This document shows, piece after piece, positions 1 through 11,495 of a stretch of DNA of 64,000 nucleotides. The stretch's first letter is position 1. Each line of letters opens with the position of its first letter. Origin of the DNA: Pseudoscleropodium purum. Its lineage: Eukaryota > Streptophyta > Bryopsida > Hypnales > Brachytheciaceae. The translations under genes were made by a program, and so were the position numbers. A model generated the notes under the pieces. That model had not been told where the DNA came from and did no database searches. It saw only the letters and a program-made list of their open reading frames with translations. The stretch is from the NCBI GenBank assembly GCA_963969395.1, contig OZ017802.1:2172501-2236500 (forward strand), in the 5' to 3' direction.

Positions 1-1600
1 TTATATATTTGTCTATGTGGAAAGTTTTGATTCACTCCATTTTAATTAGAGATGTAAAAGTTATGGGGCTTCTTTTTTTGCATGCCATCACAGAAACTTC
101 TTGAGAACATAACATGTTGGATCATTTTTTAACTCAGTTTAAATTATAATTTCCTAAAAAAAAAGTTTAAAGGGGTTAAGTATATTTGGTAGAAGAATCT
201 CACCAATGGAATGAGTTTATTTTAATTCCATCTTAGAGCTATAATTAATGATTTATTTCTTCCTTCAATCTCAAACAAACTTCTCCCTAACAATTTTTTA
301 AAGAATAAAAAGCAAGATTTTTGGAGAATTTTTTCCCTATATTTTCAACAAAAATTTTCAACTTGAAAAAATCTAAAATTGAATTTTTTCATGCAAAATA
401 TTTTAAGTCAAGAAGATTCAAAGTCATATAATCTAGTTAAAGAACTTGTTGAAAACCGTTTTCCCTTCATTTTAAATGAAAAGATCTTACAATCTATATT
501 GTAAAAGTTTTTGAAATTTCTTGCCGACAATATTATATTAGTCTGGTACAAGATTTTATAATTAGATATGCAAACAGATAAATTATTAATTTTTTTGCTC
601 TTTGTAATAGAAATGTTAGTTTTGAGCAATTTTTGATGATAAAAGGGCCTTGTGACTTAAAAGATTAAATGCCCCTCATTTTTAGAATGGACCCTATAAA
701 ATTATGTAGAAGAGTCATTGTAAATTCCTAAAATGGTCTTTTTTTCACATAATGATTCATTTGAATACATTCATGGTGGAAATAAAGATACATGGAGTCT
801 TATATAGGTTCAAAATTGTTTGTTTAAAAATTCGTCTCTCTTAATAAGGAAAGAAGTATGTGAGCTACCAAAAAAGTGAATATTGATTGATAAATTCTAG
901 GATGTTGAATAAAATAAATGCAAGGGACCATATTAAAAATACAAAGAGTTATGTATTCTCCCTTTTAGTGAACATAAATAGGACCACTTTCTTCTTACTT
1001 CAAAAAATCATTACTAATTCTGTATGACTTTGAAAATTATAAAATGAAGTTTCATCTTTATCAATCCAATTTGTCTTACAATTAAAGTCCATTTCACATT
1101 TTTCAAGTGGGACCAGTTAACCTTCCACAACCTCATGTATTTCCATAATCATTATAATCAAAGATGATGGATGTTTAAGAAAGTCTAGTGTCAATTTTTG
1201 ATACACTTATATAAATTCTTTAAAAAAAGATTTCATAATTTATTCATATGGTGTCCACATAATGAATGCCGAAGGATGTTGGATTCTCATTCACTTCCCC
1301 ATAAATTCTAATGAAAATGATTTATATTTTATAATGAATGTGGTGTGCTTAGTTGCTAATAGTGTTCATTTAGATACACTTACCTTTCCCATCTTTCCCA
1401 TAGATTAATTCTACTCGTCACTTATACTACGTACTAGCAAATTCATCCCATTCAACCAACCCAGGCTTCTTTGAAATCTGCTCTCACCTTGTAACAATTA
1501 ATCTAGATCGCATAATTTGATTGCATAACTCTTATCATGCTTACATTAGGGATAACTGTCAGTAGTCACACCTTTTTTGAAAACAAAATGTTTATAAAGA
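1..1600. other. AT-rich intergenic DNA, no gene seen
   Basis: No reading frame here resembles a known protein and base composition is strongly AT-biased. A stretch near 955-1110 faintly resembles the core of the MITE family found at 9.0, 44.5, 45.2, 60.1 and 63.4 kb (a tract reading roughly 'acttcaaaaa.tcattactaattct'), so it may be a decayed copy. Nothing else is supported. Confidence 0.5.
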
Positions 1601-1930
1601 ATGGAATGTAGTGAACGGCAAATGAAAAATTCTTCAAGAAAACTTCTTCACGTCCATTCTCTTGCTTCAAAGGAAAAAAATGGGCATTTTGATTATCAGA
1701 GAAGGGGAGTTCTGCAAGTCATGGACAGTCAACTAAAGAACACCAGGCATTCCCATTCTAGGAGAATTGGAACTGAAGTGAAGAAGTGTGACCACCCCTT
1801 CTTCAACGAGCAAAATTTCTTCAAGAATGAGGAAGTGGTGAAAGAAAAAGGGAGTCAATGGGGAGCCCTTGTGCATGAAGAAGGTGTGACACTCCTTTCT
1901 GAATATGCTCCGAAAACTGAAGAAAATTGA
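1601..1930 (+). CDS. Hypothetical 109-aa ORF, probably not a gene
   Basis: An open frame from ATG to TGA, rich in Lys, Glu, Ser and His, with no recognisable domain, signal peptide or membrane segment. It lies where composition shifts from AT-rich to the GC-richer gene island, about 1.3 kb upstream of the Mg2+ transporter start. It could be chance, part of an upstream transcript leader, or a lineage-specific small protein. No splice-linked continuation was found. Confidence 0.12.
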   Translation: MECSERQMKNSSRKLLHVHSLASKEKNGHFDYQRRGVLQVMDSQLKNTRHSHSRRIGTEVKKCDHPFFNEQNFFKNEEVVKEKGSQWGALVHEEGVTLLSEYAPKTEEN

Positions 1931-3250
1931 GACGTCTCTTAAGCAGCAACGGCGATGATGAAGTGGGATGAAATCAACAACGCAAGGATCAAAAATTAAC
2001 AGGGAAAACTTCCAGACGCCGATTTCTTCGTCAGGGTCGGAGGAGAAGAATGAGACCAGGAGATTAATGGGGAATGGGAGCTCCGCAAGACGTGGGCGCC
2101 CAATGGGGAAGTGCCGAGTGGAACCTCTCCGTTAATTGAACCCGGAATGGAGAAGGTGTGCCTACCCTTACTGTTTCACAGACAAGATTGATTCCACAGA
2201 GCATAAAAATGATGCCCCACTCGGCCAGTCCTCGGGAGCATTTTCTCCGCCGTGCATCTGAGTTTCGGATTCAAGCACTTTGCTGCCCGCATCTATTTGA
2301 CACTTCCAGCACAGATTAAGCTACATGCTTCTCCCACGACGACGGAGCTACCGTAGTGATCTACAGTAGGATTTCGCATGATTAGGGTTTCGCTTCTGGA
2401 GACGGAGTTATTATAAGTTAGTGGGTTCTCTACTTTTGATATTCTTGGCGACTTGGTTTGACCAAATCTTCTTCTGCAACTGTGACATCTAAGGCACATG
2501 GGATTCTGATTCACTTCATCGCCGAAGTCTTGTTGGAATTTCGATGAGCTGACAGGTGGAAGTTCCGACTTGGCAAGCCACGAGGGCATGCAGCAACAGC
2601 GAGTGATGAGTGCCGTGGGCTTGGAGGAATTCGGAATTGTCGGTGTTGTCGAGGTGCTACGATGTGGAAAGGTTCAGTTGAATTCGTGGTAGAGTTAGGG
2701 ATGGATTCTTTCTTTTTGAGCTGCCGTGTGGTCAGAGATTTCGATGCTTGAGCTCGCCAGTGTCGGGCATTGGAGGTGAGCGGTGCGGAATTTGGGCCCT
2801 TGCGGTGGATTCCATTTCGTTGTGATTTCTATTGAGCTTCTTGGAGTCTGGATGTTGGGTGTGCGAACACGATCTCCGCGTTTGACAATCTGTGCAAGTG
2901 TTTGCATAATTTGCTTTGAATTAGGTTTTATTGAGTTTCGTATCAATTTATACGTTTGAGTTTATTCGGTAACTTTCGTCTGACTAATGATTGCATTTGC
3001 ATAGTGTTGAGAATCAAGGCGTTGCACGTTTTGTGATAGGAAGGGGAATCTAATTGGTGCGAACTGTTTGTGAGGTGCAGGATCTTGAACAAGGACATGT
3101 ACAAGAAATTTTACTCAGCGTTGTTTCCGAATTGCACGTGGATTTTGTGTTTTGTCATGAGTTTTTGAGGAATCGGATCCTGGAGGAAGATGGAGGCCGG
3201 CTATGTTGAGTCATTGTAAGGATTCATAGGGGTGAAGTGCTGGATCGGAG
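1931..3250 (+). promoter_or_regulatory. Promoter and 5' leader region of the MRS2-like gene
   Basis: GC-richer than the DNA to its left and without a convincing protein frame; the short antisense frames at 2293-2589 and 2695-2946 have no recognisable content. By position it should hold the promoter and 5' UTR of the gene starting at 3251. I cannot place the transcription start or show a leader intron. Confidence 0.4.
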
Positions 3251-6200
3251 ATGGCCAGGATGCATTGGTGGCGATCAGCCAGCACATTCATTTTCAGCCG
3301 ATGTGCTGGGGCTCAGGGTTATGACATAACTTCGGGGATGTTGCATTCATCCAGTCAGACTCTCATTAGGCCTACAATCCCTTGGTTGAACAAATATCCT
3401 TCATGGAGCGCTACAGTCGCGACTTCAACTCAATTCAATCCCATTTTAATTCCACATAATCAAGCTTGGTCGAATTCCTATAGGTCGAGGTCTTATTGCA
3501 TGAAGAGGATCAATGGCGAAGGTGACGAGGTGTCTGTGCCCAAGGACGGGGCAACAGCAGGTAATAAACCCTCGGTCAAGAAGGCGCTGGACGGGGGTGC
3601 AAAATTCCATGTCGCCCGAGTGAATGATGACGGATCATGGCATCATCTTTCTCTCAGGATCTCTGACCTTGTGAGCGCTGTATCCTTTTCATTGTTCACT
3701 CTTTCACTTTGCCAGCAGCATAGTTTCTGTCAGTTTAGTACAGCAGCATTGTTTTTTGAATGTTTCGGAGCTTGTTGAACGGTTCTGTCGGATGGTTTTG
3801 CGGGTTACGGGACCTGAAGGGAGTTAATTTTCGTAGGAGATACATCCGAGGGACGTCGAAGTGTTGACAAGATCGACATCCTTTGTGCCGCAACGAGCCA
3901 CGATATCTGTTCGCAGTGAGAAGGTACCGTTCTTAGGTTTTATTGGTTTCCTCAGTTGTTTTAGGAAAGAGTCCATCAGTCTTCCAAAATTTAGAAAAAT
4001 TTTAGCCTCTTTTTCATATACATAATCATATCGTACTTGGCATTTGTAAATCAGGTGATGGTGCGGATGGAGAATGTGAGAGCACTGGTTTGCAAGGATC
4101 ATGCCCTACTCTTTGAAGCTCGCCGTCCTCCGTACGTCCCCCCAACCCTAACTCCTTTCTGTATAAGCCCTTCAAGCGGCGGATGGATCGCATTGTATTT
4201 CAGCTCCTCTACTTTTGCATTTCAATTGTAGTATTCGGTGTCATCGTCTTTTGCACTTCGCATTCAGATTTGCTCCACCAGGTAAATGCCATGCCAATTT
4301 GTTTTATGTACTATAACTTTGAGTATGCGGAGTAAGGGGTACTTCATCTCATAAGGAGGGGGGTATGCTCTTTGTTTCGGCAAGACGTGTGAATAGCTAT
4401 ATGTAGATACGACTAGGTTTAATGCGAGACCGTTGAAAATGGGAATCGGCAGATTTCCACTGGTGTTTATTAGTAGTCATGTGCTCTCTTTTATAGAGAC
4501 CCCTAGCTGATTACCATCACTGGCATCTGACAATGGAAACAGGATTGGTAAAGTAGGTGGAGCTGTGGCGACTCTGTCGAGCAAGAAAAGAGCTTTCACT
4601 GAACTGATGGACAGGTACATATTAGTTACATCATATAGAACCCATTGTGTTGCATTTTCTTTTCACGAAGAGTATGATTTTCTCTTTGAGTAGGTATCTA
4701 CATTTTACCCTCGGCAATCACGTGTCTCGAATCTGATGATATCTTAATTAAATATGATACCCCCCTCCTATGAAGGGGTCAGTGTATAGTGCATGTCATG
4801 CTTGTTCTGAACAAGCTTGGAGACCGCAGTCATATGTTAGCTCTTCGAAATAGCATATTCTTTCCCCTGAAAGTCTTAAAACCGATGTTCTTCCATAATA
4901 AGCATAGAATTCGCTTGAAGTCCGAATGAGGTTGTTGATTCGTGATGTTTCCAGGGCACGAGAATTTTTTGCAATTTCTATGGCAGAGCAAGTGAAGAAT
5001 CCATCAGGATACACTTATGAGGTGATGCCGTTTCATCTGAAAATGGTTGAGTGCTTGCTTGAGGAGACCAGCAGTTTCTTTAATCAGAAAGTTGAAAGGT
5101 GATAAAACACTTCCATTCTTCTGTAAACCTCGAGTTAACAACATTCTGCTGGCAATTCCATCCCAAATTATCTTGGTGACATATTGAACATGGCACTCTT
5201 ATGTGCGCTGGCGTGAGATTAGAAACCGTAATGCTTGTCTACTCAGATTTGAGCACAAATATTCTTATATGGCTGTCTGCAAAGGTTGAAGGTGCTGGTG
5301 GAGCGCGTGCTGGAGGAGCTTACGTCAGATGTTAACATGGGAGGGTGCATTATTCTGTCCCTTGATGTCGTTAAACAATTTCTTATTAACGTCTGCTGCC
5401 CATGATGAAGCAAACAGGAAATAGTAAACTATAATGACTAGTGAACCATTGCTGCAATGCAGGCTCCAACGGTTGTTACCCCTGAAGAGGGCTCTCACTG
5501 AGCTGGAGCATGATATTCGTGATGCCCATAATGCTATGGAGCAGGTTATTTCTAGATCTCCTAGCAATCTGTTGAGTGTACAGGGCCTTGCAAGTCCTCA
5601 TTCAGCTCATAACAGTCCTCTTATCTGTTAATCAGATCAATCTTATTCTGAAATTCTTCATAAGCTACCACTACTTGGCAATATAATGTAAATGTTCTGC
5701 ATGCTTCCTGTTGTGCGCATGTCCCAAGGTGTAGATCTCCATAGGCCAGAGTCACTAGTGCTTAGTCATGGTTCCTACTTGAGATTTTCTATACTCAGAT
5801 ACTCAGTGTAGACAATCTTGTCAGAGCTGTGTCAAGATTGCATCCTCAGAGTGTGAGAATTCTTCACATGTTTGAAATTTCAGGTGTTGAGCAGTGATGA
5901 GAATCTGCAAGCTCTTTGTTTTCAAACTAGGACGCCGTGGTCAACTACTTTGAACTCCTTTCCCGAAGAGTACATTCTTGTCCCTATATTTTCTGAAATC
6001 GCAATTGGTTTTAGACGTAGATTGTACACAGAGATGTCATCATATCTGGAATGAAGGTTATCTCCCTGTTGACGTTAATTGCACGCTTTGGATTGATTCG
6101 ACAATGGTTGGTAGTTCTTATACCTTTTCCTATGCTGCTTTATTTAGCACATGTGTTTCTGGTAACCTGGCTTGGTCTTTTTGACATGGTAGAGATAAAG

Positions 6201-8193
6201 AGGGAGCATTACAGCACATGAACCTACGACAGGCAGCAGCTGACATGCTTCTGACTTATCAGCGTGAGGTATACACCCAGATAACCTGAGTGAAAGCCGA
6301 GAAAGCTAATGTTTCGTGTTTCAAAGAATGACACTAGGTAGAAACGAAAGGTTCTCATTGTACCCTGTGATTGAGCAGTTTGACGATGCTGGTGGTGCCC
6401 TAGAGGAGCTGCGAAAAGACTTGAACGCAGCTCAGGAGGTAATTTTATAATCACCAATGCTGTGGTAAATCAAATCTTAGGTGCACTCGTTGACAAGTGG
6501 TACTGAGAAAGTGATGGGTGCAGATATGGGAATTGGGGTTGGACACAACTCGAAACCGCATCATTCGCTCAGAGCTGATGATGAGCATGGGAACCCTATC
6601 CGTAAGCTTGTATGCACTCATCATATTGTCTCTCTTTCTTTCTTGTTTATGAAATACTTTGAAGTTCAATGTTTTTGGAAGAAATTAGTTAACGGAACAC
6701 TGTTTTTCACCAGCTTCATAAGTTTTGGGTGTTATGAAAATTGTTTATTAATACGTTCTTAAGAAATCACGTTTCAAAATGTTTTTGTGTGTAGAGTAGA
6801 TGGATATTAGGGAATGCTTCGCGGCGATGCAGATGAATGTTAGATAGTGTGCGGTTTGAGGAATTTAGTCATTGGTATATTTGTTTAGGTCTATCTGGAC
6901 AAATTCCTCGTTCTTCTTGACAGTCATTGACTGTTAAATTCTTGTTTACCGCTGTAATGGTACTTATCACCAGTTTTTATGGACCTTGATAATCACAGAG
7001 CTGCAGTCGTCGGTGCATTTTTCGGCATGAATCTTCAGAGGTTGGTACTTCGCTTTTCACCTTTTTTGTGTTCGGCAGCACATGTTAAATTGCCATGGAC
7101 CGCTCTACTAATGGCCACAATATTATTTTGCAGTGGGTTAGAAGATCATCCTACTCTCTTTTGGTGGGTAACAGGTTGTTCAACTGTCACATCTGTAGTT
7201 GTCGCTGCTGGACTGTTTACTCTATGTCGCGCTCGTCCCCGAATTGATGACAAACGGCGTGCTCAGGTCACTTGTCTAGAACATTTTCAAAGATGATTCG
7301 AAGTTGGTATTGACTATTTGACGGCATCATTAGCTCTGCAAAATTCTTGGGGCATTAGTTTATATTCACTTCATTTGTTAATTTTCTTTTTTGTCATCTC
7401 TTATAGGACTTGGCAGGGCTGCAAAATCTCCTACAACATTTAGATGACCTTGACGACATTTTTCAAGTGGTCATCACTGAAGGTTTGACCTAATTACTAT
7501 TAAGCAACGTTGGTTTCTTTGATTCCTTTTGCTTGTTTTCTGTTATGGTTCAGCTTCACCCTCTAATTCAAGCAATTTTTTGGTATTCCAGTGGCCGGAA
7601 AACCTGTCACACAATATGAATTTTTGAAGATTGCGCGGAAGCATCCCTTTGCTGAACATATGAGTCAGGTTCGATTATCTACAGCTTGATGTTTTTTTGA
7701 CAAGTTATTGTTTCCCGTCCAACTTCTTTGAATCATACAAATGATATGTGCTTGAAGTTATGGGGACTGTGATATGCTTTAGGAATGTGATAAGCAGCCT
7801 TGTGTGTAAACTTGGCGGAAGAAAATGCTCTGATTTTACTGACACGCGAACAAAATCTGCACTTGCAAAGACGACTTAGAGTTCAATTGTCAATACTCTG
7901 CTCATGCTTTGGCGTGTAGGCTACCATTGTCGACTACCATCCTAATTCAATGCTATTTCCTTGGATCATTTTTGATATCCATGTGCAGAGTGAGCTGGAC
8001 CTTATGTTCCGTCTCTTCGATGTCAATCGGAATCGTGTCCTGGAGGTCTGTCTTCAACATTCTCTTTTGAGATATACTGAAGCTTGTCCATGTGCTATCT
8101 AAAAGCAGTTTCTTGTTCTTTCTACAAGTTACAATTAACTCAAATGTTCTGCTCTTGCAGCTGAAGGAGTTCCATATGCAACACTCTCGGTAA
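3251..8193 (+). CDS. MRS2/CorA-type Mg2+ transporter with C-terminal EF-hand (544 aa, 17 exons)
   Basis: Predicted Mg2+ channel of the MRS2/LPE10 branch of CorA. Exons: 3251-3670, 3837-3923, 4055-4131, 4543-4614, 4955-5098, 5285-5344, 5463-5544, 5884-5936, 6193-6268, 6379-6438, 6524-6609, 6999-7040, 7134-7266, 7407-7482, 7592-7668, 7989-8045, 8161-8193. All use GT/AG and sum to 1635 nt. The N-terminus (MARMHWWRSASTF...) is basic and Ser/Arg-rich, fitting an organellar presequence. MRS2 landmarks in order: EIHPRDVEVL (residues 141 on), VMVRMENVRALV, MPFHLKMVECLLEE, a helical arm (LLPLKRALTELEHDIRDAH), IWELGLDTTRNRIIR, TM1 ending in the selectivity-filter GMN (415-417), SGLEDHP, then TM2 (LFWWVTGCSTVTSVVVAAGLF). 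Unusually the matrix-side tail carries a canonical EF-hand loop, D526-E537 (DVNRNRVLELKE), preceded by a degenerate EF-like helix (VTQYEFLKIAR). Least certain are the exon 8 donor (5936) and possible microexons between 4131 and 4543. Confidence 0.9.
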
Positions 8194-9027
8194 TTATTGA
8201 CGACCAGTTCAATCGCACATTCAAACTGAAAGTTTGACTGTTTCTCTGCTCACCTTGTCTGCAATAATTTTTATCTTGAGCGCATGCTTGAACAGAGTAG
8301 AAGAGCTGGGTATTCCATCAAGATCTAGATTCCTAGGATTTCTGACTGATCCTTCAAGGTTAGTCTTCAGTATCCACTTCAACCTTACTTCGCCCATTCT
8401 AGCTGGAATGAAGCTATTTCTTTGTAGCAGCGTCACCCGGAACTTATAGCATCCACTTTCACCTGCAGCTGAAGCTGTTGAATCTATGTAAACGATTGGA
8501 ACCTGTTGGGATTCTGTTCAGTCATTTGCTCTGCCCAAAGTCTCAAGGCTTGGGGGAACGATTCTTACTTTCTGTTGTAAGACTTTTGGGGGCAGTATGC
8601 TGCAGCTTTGGATGAGTAATTCAGCTACCGCTTGGAGGACTTTTTGGTGCAGGATCCACCAGATTGTGATTTGTGATTTCGCTTCCAATTGAAACAGGTT
8701 TGGTTCTCGTCAGCAACTGCGTTGATAGCGGAGGCCTTTTTTCCCCTCCTGGTTATCTTCCCTGGAGTCATGCTTTGCCCAATAGCAGCTACCTTTCCCC
8801 TTTTTTGGTCTTCACAGGTGCCTTTCCGAAACATTGTTAACCTTTTGCATTCCTCAAATGTGGGAGGGGCCCCTGGAACTCCCAACTCCATTGGGCCACC
8901 TGTCCCAGCGGGGAACAGTGAACCAATCCTGAACGTCCAATTAGGCTTAATTGGACCCGCAGGAAGGTATCCTGGATGGGATCTGGGAGAGACTTCGCAG
9001 AGGAGCAATGATATGTCATTCCGCATT
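8194..9027 (+). other. 3' UTR / downstream region of the MRS2-like gene
   Basis: Follows the stop codon at 8191-8193. Overlapping frames on both strands (8625-9030) have no recognisable domains, and the sequence is of gene-island composition. It probably holds the 3' UTR. No clear polyadenylation signal can be chosen with confidence. Confidence 0.4.
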
Positions 9028-9300
9028 TAGGTGGTTTGCTCTAAAAGTGATCGTGCTCTAAAAGCTATCATGACTCATAGAGGTCCATTTTGCTTTCTTC
9101 AATGCACCAATATTTTACATTTCAGGAGGTGGTCACTTTTAGTGATCACTGTTTTTCAACTTCAAAAATTCATAACTAATTCTACAAAGGTCCATGAAAT
9201 ATGAAATGACTTGGGTTAGATGCCAATCCCATTTTTCTTCCTACAAAAATTTATTGAAAAGTGACTTTTTCATAAAGGCAATCAACTCTTAATTCTTAAA
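9028..9300 (+). mobile_element. MITE family A, copy 1 (right end lost)
   Basis: Begins with a GGTGGTTTGCTCTAAAAG end and holds the family core 'caaaaattcataactaattc...aaggtccatgaaatatgaaatgacttgggttagatgccaat'-like tract (shown in parts only). The same core occurs at 44.5, 45.2, 60.1 and 63.4 kb. The right terminal repeat seen in the 63.4 kb copy (CCTCCTACCT) is not recognisable here; the sequence runs straight into the TIR element at 9311. Confidence 0.6.
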
Positions 9301-9310
9301 TGGTTGTTCT

Positions 9311-9960
9311 AAACCCTAAGTGTCCAAGGCACCAAATTTTGGTATCAACAATATTTTGAGGTTAAATGAAACCTAACCAAGTTTTTATTTTAAGTAGTTT
9401 ATATTTTTGAAAAATTATTTTTGAAGTCTATTTTTGGCATTACAAATCCAATTTTGAAAATAATTGATTATGATTTTTCTATTCAAGATTTTGTGCAATG
9501 GTGTCCATTGTAATCTTGACTTTATATAGTGTTGAGGGTTCTTGGAAATGAGCCTTAAATACACTAGATTGTGGAAGAAAAATCATATTAGAATTTCATA
9601 TAAAAAAATTGTAGAGTAGATTTTGAGAAGCTATAAATTGATTGGGGTTATGCATGTCAGGCTTTTTAATCTCATATTTTTTTGGTGATTAACTTTTAGA
9701 TTTGATATGTGAAAAGAAGATTGAAAGACTTTAAATCACTTTTATAATTTTAACGCCTTCAAAATCAAACATTTTAACTTTTTAATTTGTTAGTGATATT
9801 GTGGTATTTTTTCTTCCTATGTGACCTCTTACTTGTCTAGTTTGAATTTGAATGGTTACAATTAAAAAAAAACCAATAAAATTGATCAAAATGTTGGTTT
9901 TTGTTCAATTCAGAGCAAATTATTAGAAGCTCAAAAAAGGCCTTGGGCATTTAGGGATTA
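9311..9960 (+). mobile_element. ~650 bp non-autonomous TIR element, family B copy 1
   Basis: The left end reads CCCTAAGTGTCCAAGGC and the right end GCCTTGGGCATTTAGGG; these are imperfect inverted copies of each other. A second copy lies in reverse orientation at about 62594-63221 and is similar along its whole length. There is no coding capacity. This fits a MITE-like non-autonomous DNA transposon; the superfamily was not assigned and no target duplication was found. Confidence 0.65.
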
Positions 9961-10793
9961 AGAGTAGACTACCTTTCTTGTTGAGGTCTTCAATTTGATA
10001 CTCAAGGCCTTGGCTTTGAAAGGACTAGGGGAGTAATTATTTGCTCATGTTTAGCATGATCTAGAGTAGATGTGTCAATCTCCACATAGGTAGAATTCAA
10101 ATCCTTCTCTACAATACAATTATAGGAATTTTCAATCTATGAAACTTGGCAGGATTATTCAATGTTGTGTTAAGATTCACTTCTAAAAAAGATATGGAAA
10201 ATGATTTTCTCTTGCAAATTTCATTCCAAATTAAAAGTAATAAAGCTAAAATCTTCTTAAAAAAACCATACAACCCTTTACCACATATTCTATGGTTAAT
10301 GTGTGGTAGTGCAAATTCACGTTGTACCACTTAGTTGTTTGAAGCTTGCTTATGTGCAACAACTATACAATGCGTGTTTGGTTTCAGAAAGGGTATAGTC
10401 AATGGGAGGCTTACCTTAGTAGCCATATTGGCAACAAAGAAGAAATTTGTCTGAAGACGAGCCAAGAAACGTTAAAATTTTCACAATGCATTGCATTTGA
10501 TGTGGAAACCAAAGAGATTGAGAGCTTTTCACACCTCAACATTACTTGATAAGGTGTTGATTTTTAGGGTGCGACCATGCAAATGCTCTAGGGCTAAAGC
10601 GAGAATTACCCCTTTTGGAAGCAAATCATTATGCAAGAAGAGAATCTTTTGCGCAAGGAACTGAACTCAAGCACAGCCTCTGGTCAGAAGAGGTTCGTTA
10701 AAACTGAACTTTTACATCTCAGCAGCAATTTGATACCTAGTCTACGCACTCCCAAAGAAAAAGAAAAAGCTGACCACATAACTTAACGCCAGC
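9961..10793. other. AT-rich intergenic DNA, no gene seen
   Basis: Two short frames (10109-10330 minus, 10346-10549 plus) have no recognisable features and no splice continuation. Composition becomes GC-richer after about 10,560, on the approach to the malic enzyme upstream region. Confidence 0.45.
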
Positions 10794-10918
10794 TTGCTTT
10801 CTGCCAGATCGGACAGCCCTCCCATTAATGGCTCGCCAAGTGGAGCATCCCTTCACGCCACATGGCACGCCCTCGGTGGCGAAACGGGAAACACGCGACT
10901 CCCTTCGACTGGGAACTC

Positions 10919-10924
10919 CACGTG
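10919..10924 (+). promoter_or_regulatory. G-box (CACGTG) upstream of malic enzyme
   Basis: A palindromic CACGTG in the context CCACGTGTCAG, matching the G-box/ABRE core bound by plant bZIP and bHLH factors. It lies in the GC-rich block about 1.5 kb before the start codon. Functional relevance is inferred. Confidence 0.35.
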
Positions 10925-11410
10925 TCAGCCCAAGGGCCCTCCCGGGAAGTGTGCGCTACCCGCCAAAGTCTCCACCTTGTCCGCTTCCCAGTCAAAAAAT
11001 GCCCCAGTTCCCATGCAGATCGATCAAGGAATGTACGTTTGGATCAAGTTCAGAAGCAGCTCCCTGGCGATCTAGACCCTATATGCCCTTCCTTACGATC
11101 CAACCTTCACTCATCATGCACAGCCCAGATGCGAAGAGCTACATGTCGTGTTGCAAAACTGCCCTGCGTGTCATTCAGTACTGATCGAGCGAGCGAGGAG
11201 TGCAAGCTAGCTAGCATTGGCAGGATCGAGGCCTGGAAGGTTGATCACGATCTATCCAACCAAGGTTGTTTACAGTTCGATCGTGCGAAGAGTTGGTTTC
11301 TTGGCAGGTATGGTGACTCTGTAATATGATCGGAGGTCGTATGAATTCTCTTGCGTATCTGGTTGACAAGTAGCTAGAAATGTTTAAGACTTGAATCCAT
11401 GACGATCGGT

Positions 11411-11495
11411 ACTGATCGATCGATCGATCCAGAGTTAGTAATTAATAGTTGTGGCGTTTGCTGTGGTGTGATCGATCGATCGGTCGGTCGATAAT
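11411..11495. repeat. GATC/CGAT-rich microsatellite cluster
   Basis: Runs such as GATCGATCGATCGATC and GATCGATCGATCGGTCGGTC occur here, and isolated CGATCGAT units continue to about 11.95 kb. The cluster lies in the inferred leader intron of the malic enzyme gene. Confidence 0.7.

Noticed and set aside
8625..9030. Opposite-strand frames of 113 and 133 aa downstream of the MRS2-like gene
   Set aside because: They mirror each other over the presumed 3' UTR with no domain and no splice sites linking them to another gene.
10794..11329. Three overlapping frames in the malic enzyme upstream block
   Set aside because: All three frames are open at once, none has a recognisable motif, and the position fits promoter/leader DNA.
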